From Flavobacterium sp. UBA807 (GTDB lineage: Bacteria > Bacteroidota > Bacteroidia > Flavobacteriales > Flavobacteriaceae), in assembly GCA_002296885.1 (NCBI GenBank), contig DBIH01000042.1:1-17920 (forward strand): DNA of 17,920 nucleotides, read 5' to 3'. The translations under genes and the position numbers were made by a program. This document shows, in pieces, positions 7,046 to 14,561 of the stretch. The first letter of the stretch is position 1. Every line of letters starts with the position of its first letter. The notes under the pieces are model-generated. The model did no database searches. It was not told where the DNA came from and saw nothing but the letters and a program-made list of their open reading frames with translations.

Positions 7046-7075
7046 TTGTTTATCAATAAATATTTATTAAATTTG
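7046..7075 (+). promoter_or_regulatory. Near-consensus promoter of the DUF2975-XRE unit
   Basis: TTG at 7046-7048, exactly 19 bp, then TAAATTTG at 7068-7075, a full match to the Bacteroidota TTG-N19-TAnnTTTG promoter. Transcription would start near 7082, giving a leader of about 21 nt. The spacer contains a perfect 14-bp palindrome, AATAAATATTTATT (7055-7068), placed where a bound repressor would block RNA polymerase. Confidence 0.72.
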
Positions 7076-7103
7076 CCTTGTTAATCTTTAAAAACAACAA
7101 CTT

Positions 7104-7652
7104 ATGGAAATTAGTTCTAAACAAATCCTGAAAGCATTAAACATTCTTTCCTGGATTATTTTTGTTGGTATTCTTGTTCGCACCGGAGCCTACATCTTCA
7201 ACATGATCTTTCTACTAACAAGTAATCCGTTTGGAGGAGATTATTTTTGGGATGGTGCCGATTTATCCAAACTATTAGCATTTGACCGTGGCTATTTTAT
7301 GGTAATAACATTACTCATGATAATTGTTTCTGTTTTTAAATCATTGCTGTTTTATTGGATTATAAAGATTTTGCATGATAACAAAGTCGATATGCAGCAA
7401 CCATTCAATAAAGAAGTATGCCGATTTATTTTCAAGCTTTCGTATGCCTCTTTGGCAATAGGATTGTTTTCGGGCTGGGTCGCAGGTTATTCAGAGTGGT
7501 TGGGTAAAAAAGGAGTCTTAATGCCAAGCATGGAATCTATGCATGTTGATGGGGCAGGTGCGTGGTGGTTCATTGCGGTAATTTTATTTGTAATTGCGCA
7601 TATCTTTAAAAGAGGAATTGAAATCCAAACCGAAAACGAATTAACAATATAA
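7104..7652 (+). CDS. DUF2975-like membrane protein
   Basis: A 182-residue protein with four predicted transmembrane helices (about residues 10-33, 57-83, 105-130 and 150-172). A conserved-looking segment NKEVCRFIFKLSYASLAIGLFS lies between helices. The size, topology and a downstream Cro/C1-type regulator fit the DUF2975 family, which is usually found in such a two-gene arrangement; the molecular function is unknown. A plausible role, inferred only from the pairing, is a membrane partner that controls or is controlled by the small regulator. The ATG at 7104 follows a near-consensus promoter. The stop is 3 nt from the next start. Confidence 0.78.
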   Translation: MEISSKQILKALNILSWIIFVGILVRTGAYIFNMIFLLTSNPFGGDYFWDGADLSKLLAFDRGYFMVITLLMIIVSVFKSLLFYWIIKILHDNKVDMQQPFNKEVCRFIFKLSYASLAIGLFSGWVAGYSEWLGKKGVLMPSMESMHVDGAGAWWFIAVILFVIAHIFKRGIEIQTENELTI

Positions 7653-7655
7653 GCC

Positions 7656-7865
7656 ATGGCAATAATTGTAAACTTAGACGTAATGATGGCAAAGAGAAAG
7701 ATGTCACTAAACGAACTTTCGGAAAAGGTTGATTTGACTTTATCTAATCTTTCCATCTTAAAAACAGGTAAGGCAAAGGCTATCCGGTTCAGTACGCTTG
7801 AAGCAATTTGTAAAGCTTTGGATTGTCAGCCCGGAGATATTTTGGAATTTGCAAAAGATGGGTAA
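7656..7865 (+). CDS. Small Cro/C1-type (XRE) helix-turn-helix regulator
   Basis: A 69-residue single-domain DNA-binding protein of the YozG-like group. Helices are visible as VNLDVMMAKRKMSLNELSEKV, then LTLSNLSILKTGKAKAIRFSTLEAICKALDCQPGDILEF. The N-x-S-x-L recognition helix and the CKALxCxPGDIL tail are typical of Cro/C1 repressors. There is no extra sensor domain, so signal input must come from a partner, presumably the membrane protein encoded 3 nt upstream. It probably binds its own promoter region, where palindromes at 7013-7028 and 7055-7068 are candidate operators (inference). Confidence 0.92.
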   Translation: MAIIVNLDVMMAKRKMSLNELSEKVDLTLSNLSILKTGKAKAIRFSTLEAICKALDCQPGDILEFAKDG

Positions 7866-7937
7866 TAGTTATTCTATTTCTTTAAGATTAATAATTGTTC
7901 TTGCTCAAATAATGCATTTTAAAGAATGACAATTCGT

Positions 7938-7945
7938 TACATTTG
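7938..7945 (+). promoter_or_regulatory. Candidate -7 element of the penicillin-acylase-family gene
   Basis: TACATTTG matches TAnnTTTG fully. The region 19 bp upstream has TTT rather than TTG. Transcription would start near 7952, before the ATG at 7965 but after the ATG at 7926, so the element supports the downstream start. Confidence 0.5.
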
Positions 7946-7964
7946 TTTACCAAACATTCTCGAC

Positions 7965-10382
7965 ATGAAATTACTAAAGAAAATAGCCCTGATTCTTATA
8001 AGTTTGATAATTCTTATTGCACTTGCACTGGTAATCTATCTTCAAACGACAAAACCAATATACGAAGGAGAAGAAAATCTGGGCAACATCTCAAAACCGA
8101 CTACTGTTTACTTTGATGAATACGGCGTCCCACATATTTATGCCGACAACCAAAAAGATGCCATGACAACGTTGGGTTATGTGCATGCTCAGGATCGATT
8201 ATGGCAAATGGAATTGATGCGACGCATTGCTCCCGGCAGGCTTTCTGAAATCTTTGGCAGCAAACTTTTAAAAACAGATAAATTCTTTGCCGGAATTGGC
8301 ATCGATGAAAATTCGAAGGAGGCAGTTGCCAATCTTGATAAGAACTCACAGTCCTATATTTTGGCAAATGCCTATCTCGACGGAATCAATCAATATATTG
8401 AGCAGGGTACAAAGCCTGTTGAGCTGAGATTATTGGGAATCAAACAGGAAAAATTCACACTGAAAGATGTTTACAATATCTTCGGGTTTATGTCATTCAG
8501 CTTTGCGATGGCACAAAAAACAGATCCATTACTGACTGACATTCGAGACAAGTTTGGAATGGATTACTTAAAAGATTTTGGAATCAATGGTGAATTGGGA
8601 ACTAAACAATTAAAATCGTTTCAAGGAAAATATAAAGAATATTCAGAGATTTCAAAATCGGTTGCAGGTTTATTGGAATGTTCACCAATTCCAGCTTTTA
8701 TTGGAAGCAACAGCTGGGTAATTGGCGGAGCCAAAACCAAAAACGGAAAAGTGATTCTGGCCAACGACCCACACATCATGTATTCACAACCCGGGACCTG
8801 GTATGAAGCGCACATAAGCTGCCCTGATTATGAGATTTATGGTTATTACATTGCCGGTACGCCGTTTCCGCTTTTAGGTCATAATCACAATTATGCTTAC
8901 GGACTGACGATGTTCGAAAATGATGACGTCGATTTCTTTGCGGAAGAGGATAATCCTAATGATAACAAGCAATACAAAACAATTGATGGTTTTAAAAATT
9001 ATACCTACAAGCAGAAAATCATCAAAGTAAAAGACAGTGCTGATTTTAAATTAAATGTAAAAGCTTCCATTCACGGACCAATAGTAAATGGACTTCTGGA
9101 TGGATTAAAATCGGAGAAATCGGTAGCGATGTCATGGATTTATACGCAGCAGAAACCCGAGCCGAAGGCGAACGGAGCGAAGCTAAACGAAATCCTCGAA
9201 GCGGTTTATCAATTATCCCATGCGAAAGATTTGGAAAGCTTCCATAAAAACATCGAGCTAATTAAAGCTCCGGGATTGAATATCATGTATGGTGATGCCA
9301 AAGGAAACATTGCTTGGATAACTTCCGGTAAATTGTATAAAGTCGACAAATCGGTCAATACTAATTTCATTTTAAATGGCGCAAACGGAATCGATGACAA
9401 AAAAGAATGGCTGCCTTTTGCCAAAAATCCCGCGGCGATAAATCCGGATTGGAATTACGTGTATTCTGCAAACAACCAACCCGAAGCAATTGACGGTTAT
9501 CTGTATCCGGGTTATTACCTGCCAAAAGACCGGGCGACTCGTATTGACGGATTGCTGAGTCCAAAAAACAATTGGACCAAGGAAGATGTTTCCAAAATGA
9601 TTACTGATAACACTTCTGCAACAGCCGAAAGTGTTGTGGCAAATATGACGAAAACTATAAATCCTGCCTTACTCTCAGAAAACGAAACGAAAGCCTTAAC
9701 TGTTTTGAAAAACTGGAAAGGTTCTAATGAGTTGGAAGATATCGCGCCAAGCATTTATAACAAATGGATTTATTTTTACCTGAAAGATACTTTTGAAGAT
9801 GAATTGGGCGAGGAAAGTTTCAACTTATTGCTGAGTACTCATATTGTTAAACAAATGATTGCTGCGCAAAGCCAAAATGCAGCTTCGCCTTGGTGGGATA
9901 ATGTTAATACAAAAGAAAAGAAAGAAACCCAATCCGAAATATTGACGCAATCATTCAAGGAAGCTGTTGCCTCATTAGAAAAGCAGTTAGGTTCTGATGT
10001 AAATGATTGGCAATGGAAGAAAATCCACAAAGTCGAATTCCAGCACCCAATTGGAAAAGTAAAATTGTTCAGTAAATTCTTCAACGTTGGTTCGTTCCCA
10101 ATCTCAGGCACCAATGAGGTAATCAATAATCAATTGTTTATTTATTCTGATGATGCCGAGATATTGGCTAAAGGCGGCCCATCAACAAGGCGCATCATCG
10201 ATTTTTCAGATATTGAAAACAGTTGGAGCGTTCTGCCAACCGGACAATCGGGCAATCCGATGAGCAAACATTATGACGATCAATCCGAACTATTTGTCAA
10301 CGGAAAGTTCCGTAAAATGAAACTCAACAAAGCTGAAATCATAAAAACAGCAACCAAATTGGTTTTCAAACCGAAAGAATGA
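7965..10382 (+). CDS. Penicillin acylase family (S45) amidohydrolase
   Basis: A large N-terminal-nucleophile hydrolase; the family cleaves amide bonds of acylated substrates (penicillins, acyl-homoserine lactones, other N-acyl compounds) and matures by self-cleavage into alpha and beta chains. From the ATG at 7965 it has 805 residues, within the family range. Residues 5-25 form a hydrophobic signal or anchor, so it acts in the periplasm. The alpha region has YFDEYGVPHIYADNQKDAM and YVHAQDRLWQMELMRR. The self-processing site is GSNSW, making Ser248 the expected new N-terminus and nucleophile, followed by GKVILANDPH and PFPLLGHNHNYAYGLT. The C-terminal GGPSTRRIIDF ... LPTGQSGNPMSKHYDDQ block is typical. 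The natural substrate cannot be told. A separate promoter-like element precedes kmo, so co-transcription with kmo is possible but not required. Confidence 0.93.
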   Translation: MKLLKKIALILISLIILIALALVIYLQTTKPIYEGEENLGNISKPTTVYFDEYGVPHIYADNQKDAMTTLGYVHAQDRLWQMELMRRIAPGRLSEIFGSKLLKTDKFFAGIGIDENSKEAVANLDKNSQSYILANAYLDGINQYIEQGTKPVELRLLGIKQEKFTLKDVYNIFGFMSFSFAMAQKTDPLLTDIRDKFGMDYLKDFGINGELGTKQLKSFQGKYKEYSEISKSVAGLLECSPIPAFIGSNSWVIGGAKTKNGKVILANDPHIMYSQPGTWYEAHISCPDYEIYGYYIAGTPFPLLGHNHNYAYGLTMFENDDVDFFAEEDNPNDNKQYKTIDGFKNYTYKQKIIKVKDSADFKLNVKASIHGPIVNGLLDGLKSEKSVAMSWIYTQQKPEPKANGAKLNEILEAVYQLSHAKDLESFHKNIELIKAPGLNIMYGDAKGNIAWITSGKLYKVDKSVNTNFILNGANGIDDKKEWLPFAKNPAAINPDWNYVYSANNQPEAIDGYLYPGYYLPKDRATRIDGLLSPKNNWTKEDVSKMITDNTSATAESVVANMTKTINPALLSENETKALTVLKNWKGSNELEDIAPSIYNKWIYFYLKDTFEDELGEESFNLLLSTHIVKQMIAAQSQNAASPWWDNVNTKEKKETQSEILTQSFKEAVASLEKQLGSDVNDWQWKKIHKVEFQHPIGKVKLFSKFFNVGSFPISGTNEVINNQLFIYSDDAEILAKGGPSTRRIIDFSDIENSWSVLPTGQSGNPMSKHYDDQSELFVNGKFRKMKLNKAEIIKTATKLVFKPKE

Positions 10383-10414
10383 TGAAAATCATTCGTCTAT
10401 TCGAGGCTAATACT

Positions 10415-10422
10415 TAAATTTG
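10415..10422 (+). promoter_or_regulatory. Candidate -7 element of kmo
   Basis: TAAATTTG is a full match to TAnnTTTG. TTC at 10392-10394, 20 bp upstream, is one base from the -33 TTG. Transcription would begin near 10429, about 16 nt before the kmo ATG. Confidence 0.5.
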
Positions 10423-10444
10423 CACAACCGTTTTAAAAATTTAA

Positions 10445-11785
10445 ATGCAGACTCCTCAAAAAATTGCTGTTGTTGGTTCGGGCCTGGTCGGAACTTTATT
10501 AGCAATTTATCTAAAGCGACAAGGCCATACCGTTCATGTTTATGACCGCAGCCCGGATATTCGTACGATTGAATTCTCGGGACGTTCCATCAATTTGGTG
10601 ATGTCAACCCGTGGCTGGAAAGCAATGGAAGATGTCGGCTTGGATGATGAAATCCGAAAGATTGGAATTCCGGTGGACAAACGCGCCATCCATTTAAAAG
10701 ACGAAAAACTCAATTATCAATACTATGGGAAAGACGGTGAAGCTATTTTTTCACTGTCACGCGGAGTCTTAAACCGAAAAATGATTGACCTGGCAGAAGC
10801 CGAAGGTGTTGAGTTCTTCTTCGAGCACAAAATCTGGGATGTTACTTTGGCTACATCAACGCTTCATATTGGAGATTCCGAAAGAGGCGAGTGGACAGAA
10901 CTAAAGTATGACAAATGCTTTGGTGCCGATGGTGCTTTCTCAAGAATCCGTCACCGAATGCAGCGTCAGAGCATGTTTGATTACTCGCAGGAATTCATGA
11001 AGATTGGTTACAAGGAATTACATATTCCCGCCAATCCTGACGGAACACATAAAGTGGATAAAAACTCGCTGCATATCTGGCCTCGCGGGAATTTCATGCT
11101 GATGGCATTGCCCAATTTGGACGGAACTTTTACCTGCACCTTGTTCATGCCTTTTGAGGGAGAGAATTCGTTTGAACAATTGAAGGATGAGAAGGCTCTG
11201 GTTCATTTCTTTGCCGAATTTTTCCCCGATACCAAAGAAGTTATTCCCGATTTAGTCGAAGATTTTTTCAAAAATCCAACCAGTTATTTGGTCATGATGA
11301 AATGTTACCCTTGGACATTTGAAGATAAGGTAGCGCTGATTGGTGATTCAGCTCACGCCATTGTTCCGTTTTACGGTCAGGGAATGAACGCCGGTTTTGA
11401 GGATATTACTGTTCTGAATGAAATGATAGTAAAATACGGAGACGACTGGAAAACAATTTTCGAGGAATATCAAAAATCGCGAAAACCCAATGCCGACGCG
11501 ATTGCCGAACTTTCGTTGCGGAACTTCATCGAAATGAGTACCAAAACTGCCGATGAAAAATTTCTGTTGCAAAAGAAAATCGAAAAATGGTTTTCGGACA
11601 AGCATCCCGATAAATGGCTGCCACTTTACAGCCGCGTGACGTTTAGCCTTCACCCTTATTCAGAAGCTCTGGCGCTGGGCGATTTGCAAAACAAAATCAT
11701 GGAAGAAGTGATGCAGTTACCCAACATCGAGGAGAAATGGAATAGCACTGAAGTCGAAAACAAAATCATAGCATTGCTAAAATAA
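10445..11785 (+). CDS. kmo: Kynurenine 3-monooxygenase
   Basis: An FAD-dependent aromatic hydroxylase that uses NADPH and O2 to turn L-kynurenine into 3-hydroxykynurenine, the step before kynureninase. The 446-residue length fits the family. The N-terminal dinucleotide-binding fold has IAVVGSGLVG (Gly10-x-Gly-x-x-Gly), followed by the characteristic FSGRSINLVMSTRGW. The middle holds CFGADGAFSRIRHRMQ. The second FAD motif is VALIGDSAHAIVPFYGQGMNAGFED, with Asp301 contacting the ribityl chain. The C-terminus (about 380-446) lacks an obvious membrane anchor, unlike the mitochondrial enzyme, so it is probably soluble. kynU lies 8.4 kb upstream on the same strand, so the two steps are linked only loosely in the genome. 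It converges on the glycosyltransferase gene across a 54-bp gap filled by a repeat. Confidence 0.97.
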   Translation: MQTPQKIAVVGSGLVGTLLAIYLKRQGHTVHVYDRSPDIRTIEFSGRSINLVMSTRGWKAMEDVGLDDEIRKIGIPVDKRAIHLKDEKLNYQYYGKDGEAIFSLSRGVLNRKMIDLAEAEGVEFFFEHKIWDVTLATSTLHIGDSERGEWTELKYDKCFGADGAFSRIRHRMQRQSMFDYSQEFMKIGYKELHIPANPDGTHKVDKNSLHIWPRGNFMLMALPNLDGTFTCTLFMPFEGENSFEQLKDEKALVHFFAEFFPDTKEVIPDLVEDFFKNPTSYLVMMKCYPWTFEDKVALIGDSAHAIVPFYGQGMNAGFEDITVLNEMIVKYGDDWKTIFEEYQKSRKPNADAIAELSLRNFIEMSTKTADEKFLLQKKIEKWFSDKHPDKWLPLYSRVTFSLHPYSEALALGDLQNKIMEEVMQLPNIEEKWNSTEVENKIIALLK

Positions 11786-11789
11786 TTTA

Positions 11790-11843
11790 GGAGCTATTTC
11801 CCGCTTTCCGCGCTACATGGTAGCCAGCTACAATCGGGGCTAT
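11790..11843. repeat. Composite intergenic hairpin repeat, copy 2 (short core)
   Basis: It has the same outer ends as the element at 605-694: GAGCTATTTCCCGCTTTCC at 11791-11809 and CAATCGGGGCTA at 11831-11842. The same pairing is possible: AGC/GCT (11792-11794 with 11839-11841) and CCCG/CGGG (11800-11803 with 11835-11838), with a TATTT bulge. The core instead holds the short hairpin GCTAC-ATG-GTAGC (11812-11824). It fills the gap between the convergent kmo and glycosyltransferase genes, and its last bases CTA provide the TAG stop of the glycosyltransferase on the minus strand. No T-tract terminator is visible here. Confidence 0.7.
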
Positions 11844-12973
11844 TTGGAAAACTTTCTCCCTTTCCAGATAAAGCTACCAAACAAAGAATAAACTCCAACC
11901 AAACTTGAGAAAAAAGGATAGATAATGCTGCTCGCTATCGGCACAAAGAATTTCCCTTTTCGCACATAAGAATTCGATTTATAAAGCAAGACATAATCAA
12001 CAATGTATTTTATAATAAATGCTCCAAGCAAAATTTTCCAATCCATTTTGCCAACAATCGATAACCAAAAACCAACAACCAAAGATAAATTCATCAGCAA
12101 AACAACAATTGCTAAAAATTTCCCATAGCTACTGCTGTATGAAGTCGATTTCCCCGCCCAGCGAACGCGCTGCATAAAGAGGTTGAAAATATCATTTTCG
12201 GGTTTCGTTTTAACAATCGAATTATTGTTTTTTAGATAATGAACTTTCTCCGGATTTGAGTTGACAGCCTTTTGCAATAAGAGTACATCATCGCCGCTAA
12301 CTTTATCGCTAATTCCGCCAAAACCACCAATTTCATTAAAGAATTTTTTGGTGTAGGCAAAGTTAGCTCCATTGCACATAAACGGTTTTCCGTTTCCAAA
12401 ACTTCCGATAGTCACGCCTTGTAAACTCATCAAATCCAATTGCTGGAAATGATGGAACCAGTTGTTTTTGGCTTTGTACATTACGGTTCCAACAATCATT
12501 TCAGGATTGTTTTTCTGTATGTAATTATCTAATGTCAATAACCAATTCTTATTGACAATACAATCAGCATCTGTAGTTACGATCCATTCGTGTTTTGCAA
12601 TTGGAATGGCTCTTCCCAAAGCATCTTTCTTTGGTGAATTTGACAAAACCAAATTTTCCAAAAGTGTGGTGTCAACTTCCTGATGATGTAAGCGCCATTT
12701 ATTGTAAATAAAGGTTGAATTGTCCTTTGAAAAATCGTCCACCATCACAATCTGAACCATTGAAATAGGATAATTCAGTTGGGAAAGCGATTGTAAAAGC
12801 CTGTCAAGATTCTTTTCTTCATTTCGAAATGGGACAATGATGGTAAAAGCCGTTTTCGGAGTAACATCGGATGCTTCAAAAGATTTTATTTTATTAAATC
12901 CTAAAGCTAATTGAATTATTAAAACAGCATAAATCAATAAAACGACCAGCAATACAATCGAAATTATTTCCAT
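11840..12973 (-). CDS. Membrane-anchored family 2 glycosyltransferase
   Basis: A 377-residue GT-A-fold transferase that probably moves an activated sugar onto a lipid or polymer acceptor at the cytoplasmic face of the inner membrane. An N-terminal transmembrane helix (about 3-25) leads into TAFTIIVPFRNEEKNLDRLL (nucleotide-sugar binding), VMVDDFS (Asp79-Asp80), the metal-binding Asp135-x-Asp137 of TTDADC, GDD (228-229) and Gln268-x-x-Arg271-Trp272 (QRVRW), the set found in processive and membrane GT2 enzymes. The C-terminal ~90 residues contain two or three more hydrophobic helices. Its start overlaps the end of the flippase-like gene by 10 bp, implying translational coupling and a joint role in building an envelope glycan or glycolipid. 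The sugar and acceptor are unknown. The stop codon lies inside the intergenic repeat. Confidence 0.9.
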   Translation of the reverse strand: MEIISIVLLVVLLIYAVLIIQLALGFNKIKSFEASDVTPKTAFTIIVPFRNEEKNLDRLLQSLSQLNYPISMVQIVMVDDFSKDNSTFIYNKWRLHHQEVDTTLLENLVLSNSPKKDALGRAIPIAKHEWIVTTDADCIVNKNWLLTLDNYIQKNNPEMIVGTVMYKAKNNWFHHFQQLDLMSLQGVTIGSFGNGKPFMCNGANFAYTKKFFNEIGGFGGISDKVSGDDVLLLQKAVNSNPEKVHYLKNNNSIVKTKPENDIFNLFMQRVRWAGKSTSYSSSYGKFLAIVVLLMNLSLVVGFWLSIVGKMDWKILLGAFIIKYIVDYVLLYKSNSYVRKGKFFVPIASSIIYPFFSSLVGVYSLFGSFIWKGRKFSK

Positions 12974-13887
12974 TTTGGTTTGAATTTAAGTACATAATAA
13001 CTCCCGATACCGACTGGTAAAACCACATTTAAGAACCACATCAAAGTCGAAATAAAAACCACAGTCCATTCGTTTACTCCCAATTTTCCGAAGAAAAAAA
13101 CGGCAACACTTCCTTTTACGGCAAAATCCAAAAACTGGAAACTCGGTAAAGAAGAAGCCAAAAAATAAACCGTTGCGATAGTCGCCATCATCGTTAGATA
13201 AGGTAAATCTACATCAAAAGCGAGAAATAAAAAATAGTATTGATGTGAAAAAATCAAATAGCGGCATAATGCCAAAACATTATTCTTATTATGAATCCGC
13301 TTCGGTATTTCGTTGATTTTACGAAGTAGTTTTTCAATCGAATAGCCTTTAATCTTTATTTCTTTTGAAAGAAAAGAAACAAGGAGGAAAAGAAAAGAAG
13401 TAACAGTAATTGTCAAAGCCCATTTCAAATAACCCAAAATCAGTAAACCGATTGTCCCAAAAATGATAGTGAGAATCATTTGAATTCCGTTACAGATGAG
13501 ATTTAAAAAAATAATTTTTTTGGTCTTTTTTTTATCGAAATACAATGCTTTTCCTGCGTATTCGCCAAGTCCGTTTGGCGTAAAGATTCCGGCAGTCAAT
13601 GAACCCAAAACCTGTTTTGTTGCTTCGCCAAGTGAAATCGGTTTTAAAAACGAAACCAGATTTTGCCATTTTACAATCTCAAAAAAACGATTAGCAAAAC
13701 TGAAAACTAATAAAAATAGGATTCCCCAAAAGCTTGCTTTTTCTTTGACTAAAGCTGTAAATTTCTCCCAGTCGAGTTTGTCATTATTTACTAACTGCTG
13801 ATAAATAAAATAAAAAGCAGCAGTTACAATCAAAAGTTTGATTAGAAAAACGATGAATTGCTTAGCTTTGTGTGAAACTGTAATCAT
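12964..13887 (-). CDS. Lysylphosphatidylglycerol synthase TM-region (UPF0104/YbhN-like) membrane protein
   Basis: A 307-residue polytopic protein with about seven or eight hydrophobic helices and the family's GEATKQVLGSLTAGIFTPNGLGEYAGKALYF segment, the conserved Gly-rich loop also found in the flippase part of MprF. Relatives are proposed to flip or transport lipids or lipid-linked sugars. I take the ATG at 13887: the frame stays open to 14073, but that would run through the ruvC start and 60 residues without family character. The stop at 12964 overlaps the glycosyltransferase start, giving a two-gene operon. A likely -7 element lies only 5 nt before this ATG, suggesting a very short leader. 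Confidence 0.85.
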   Translation of the reverse strand: MITVSHKAKQFIVFLIKLLIVTAAFYFIYQQLVNNDKLDWEKFTALVKEKASFWGILFLLVFSFANRFFEIVKWQNLVSFLKPISLGEATKQVLGSLTAGIFTPNGLGEYAGKALYFDKKKTKKIIFLNLICNGIQMILTIIFGTIGLLILGYLKWALTITVTSFLFLLVSFLSKEIKIKGYSIEKLLRKINEIPKRIHNKNNVLALCRYLIFSHQYYFLFLAFDVDLPYLTMMATIATVYFLASSLPSFQFLDFAVKGSVAVFFFGKLGVNEWTVVFISTLMWFLNVVLPVGIGSYYVLKFKPKWK

Positions 13888-13892
13888 TGTTA

Positions 13893-13900
13893 CAAAAATA
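13893..13900 (-). promoter_or_regulatory. Candidate -7 element of the flippase-glycosyltransferase operon
   Basis: On the minus strand this reads TATTTTTG, a full match to TAnnTTTG. TTG (13919-13917) lies upstream with a 16-bp spacer, a little short. It is 5 nt from the ATG at 13887, so the transcript would be nearly leaderless; the true promoter may lie further upstream. Confidence 0.35.
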
Positions 13901-13951
13901 CAATTTGAAGATGAGACAATTTGAAAATTTGAAAATGTTTTTGAGTAACCC

Positions 13952-13979
13952 GACAACCAGCAACTGACAACCAGTAACC
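13952..13979 (+). repeat. Two tandem 14-bp repeats in the ruvC leader
   Basis: GACAACCAGCAACT (13952-13965) is followed directly by GACAACCAGTAACC (13966-13979), ending 2 nt before the ruvC ATG. Just upstream, 13901-13936 has three copies of an AATTTGA-type motif. The leader therefore has no Shine-Dalgarno sequence and is low in complexity. Confidence 0.65.
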
Positions 13980-13981
13980 AA

Positions 13982-14533
13982 ATGAACGAGCGCATCATAT
14001 TAGGAATTGACCCGGGAACCACCATCATGGGATTTGGGTTGATAAAAGTCGTAAACAAGAAAATGGAATTCATTCAGCTAAATGAATTAATTCTGAGCAA
14101 ATATGATGACCATTATACCAAACTGAAAGTCATTTTTGAACGTACTATCGAGCTTATAGAAACGCATCATCCCGACGAAATTGCGATTGAAGCGCCATTT
14201 TTCGGAAAGAACGTGCAGTCGATGCTGAAACTCGGAAGAGCTCAAGGAGTGGCGATGGCAGCTGGTTTATCAAGACAAATTCCCATCACCGAATACGAAC
14301 CCAAGAAAATAAAAATGGCCATTACCGGAAACGGAAATGCCAGCAAGGAACAGGTCGCCAAAATGCTTCAGCAGCTTTTGATGTTAAAAGAACTTCCAAA
14401 AAACCTCGACTCGACAGATGGTTTGGCGGCAGCGGTCTGTCATTTTTTCAATTCTGGAAAAATTACAGCAGGCAAAAGCTATTCAGGTTGGGATGCTTTT
14501 GTGAAGCAAAATGAAGAGCGTATAAAAAAATAG
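13982..14533 (+). CDS. ruvC: Holliday junction resolvase RuvC
   Basis: An endodeoxyribonuclease that cuts four-way DNA junctions symmetrically with RuvAB during recombination and repair, in the cytoplasm. The 183-residue protein begins with the family motif ILGIDPGT. The four catalytic acidic residues are visible as Asp10 (GIDPGT), Glu70 (IAIEAPFFGKN), Asp143 and Asp146 (NLDSTDGLAAAVCHF), with spacing very close to the E. coli enzyme (7, 66, 138, 141). The ANGxx-type DNA-contact segment is AGLSRQIPITEYEPKKIKMAITGNG. No ruvA or ruvB is nearby, as is common in this phylum. It is divergent from the flippase-glycosyltransferase operon; the stop TAG forms the first bases of the terminator stem. 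Confidence 0.97.
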   Translation: MNERIILGIDPGTTIMGFGLIKVVNKKMEFIQLNELILSKYDDHYTKLKVIFERTIELIETHHPDEIAIEAPFFGKNVQSMLKLGRAQGVAMAAGLSRQIPITEYEPKKIKMAITGNGNASKEQVAKMLQQLLMLKELPKNLDSTDGLAAAVCHFFNSGKITAGKSYSGWDAFVKQNEERIKK

Positions 14534-14559
14534 CCCGAAATTTTTCGGGCTATTTTTTT
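14524..14559. terminator. Bidirectional terminator of ruvC and the lipoprotein gene
   Basis: A GC-rich core TAGCCCGAAA (14531-14540) pairs with TTTCGGGCTA (14543-14552). Flanking A7 (14524-14530) and T7 (14553-14559) tracts provide U-tails on either strand. The ruvC stop codon (14531-14533) is inside the stem, and the minus-strand lipoprotein gene ends at 14562. Confidence 0.88.
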
Positions 14560-14561
14560 GT

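Noticed and set aside
7926..7964. ATG at 7926 as start of the penicillin-acylase-family protein
   Set aside because: It lies upstream of the exact -7 element at 7938-7945 and puts 13 residues before a standard signal sequence that begins with MKLLKK at 7965.
13888..14073. N-terminal extension of the flippase-like protein into ruvC
   Set aside because: It would overlap the ruvC coding region and includes no family sequence; the ATG at 13887 gives the usual length.
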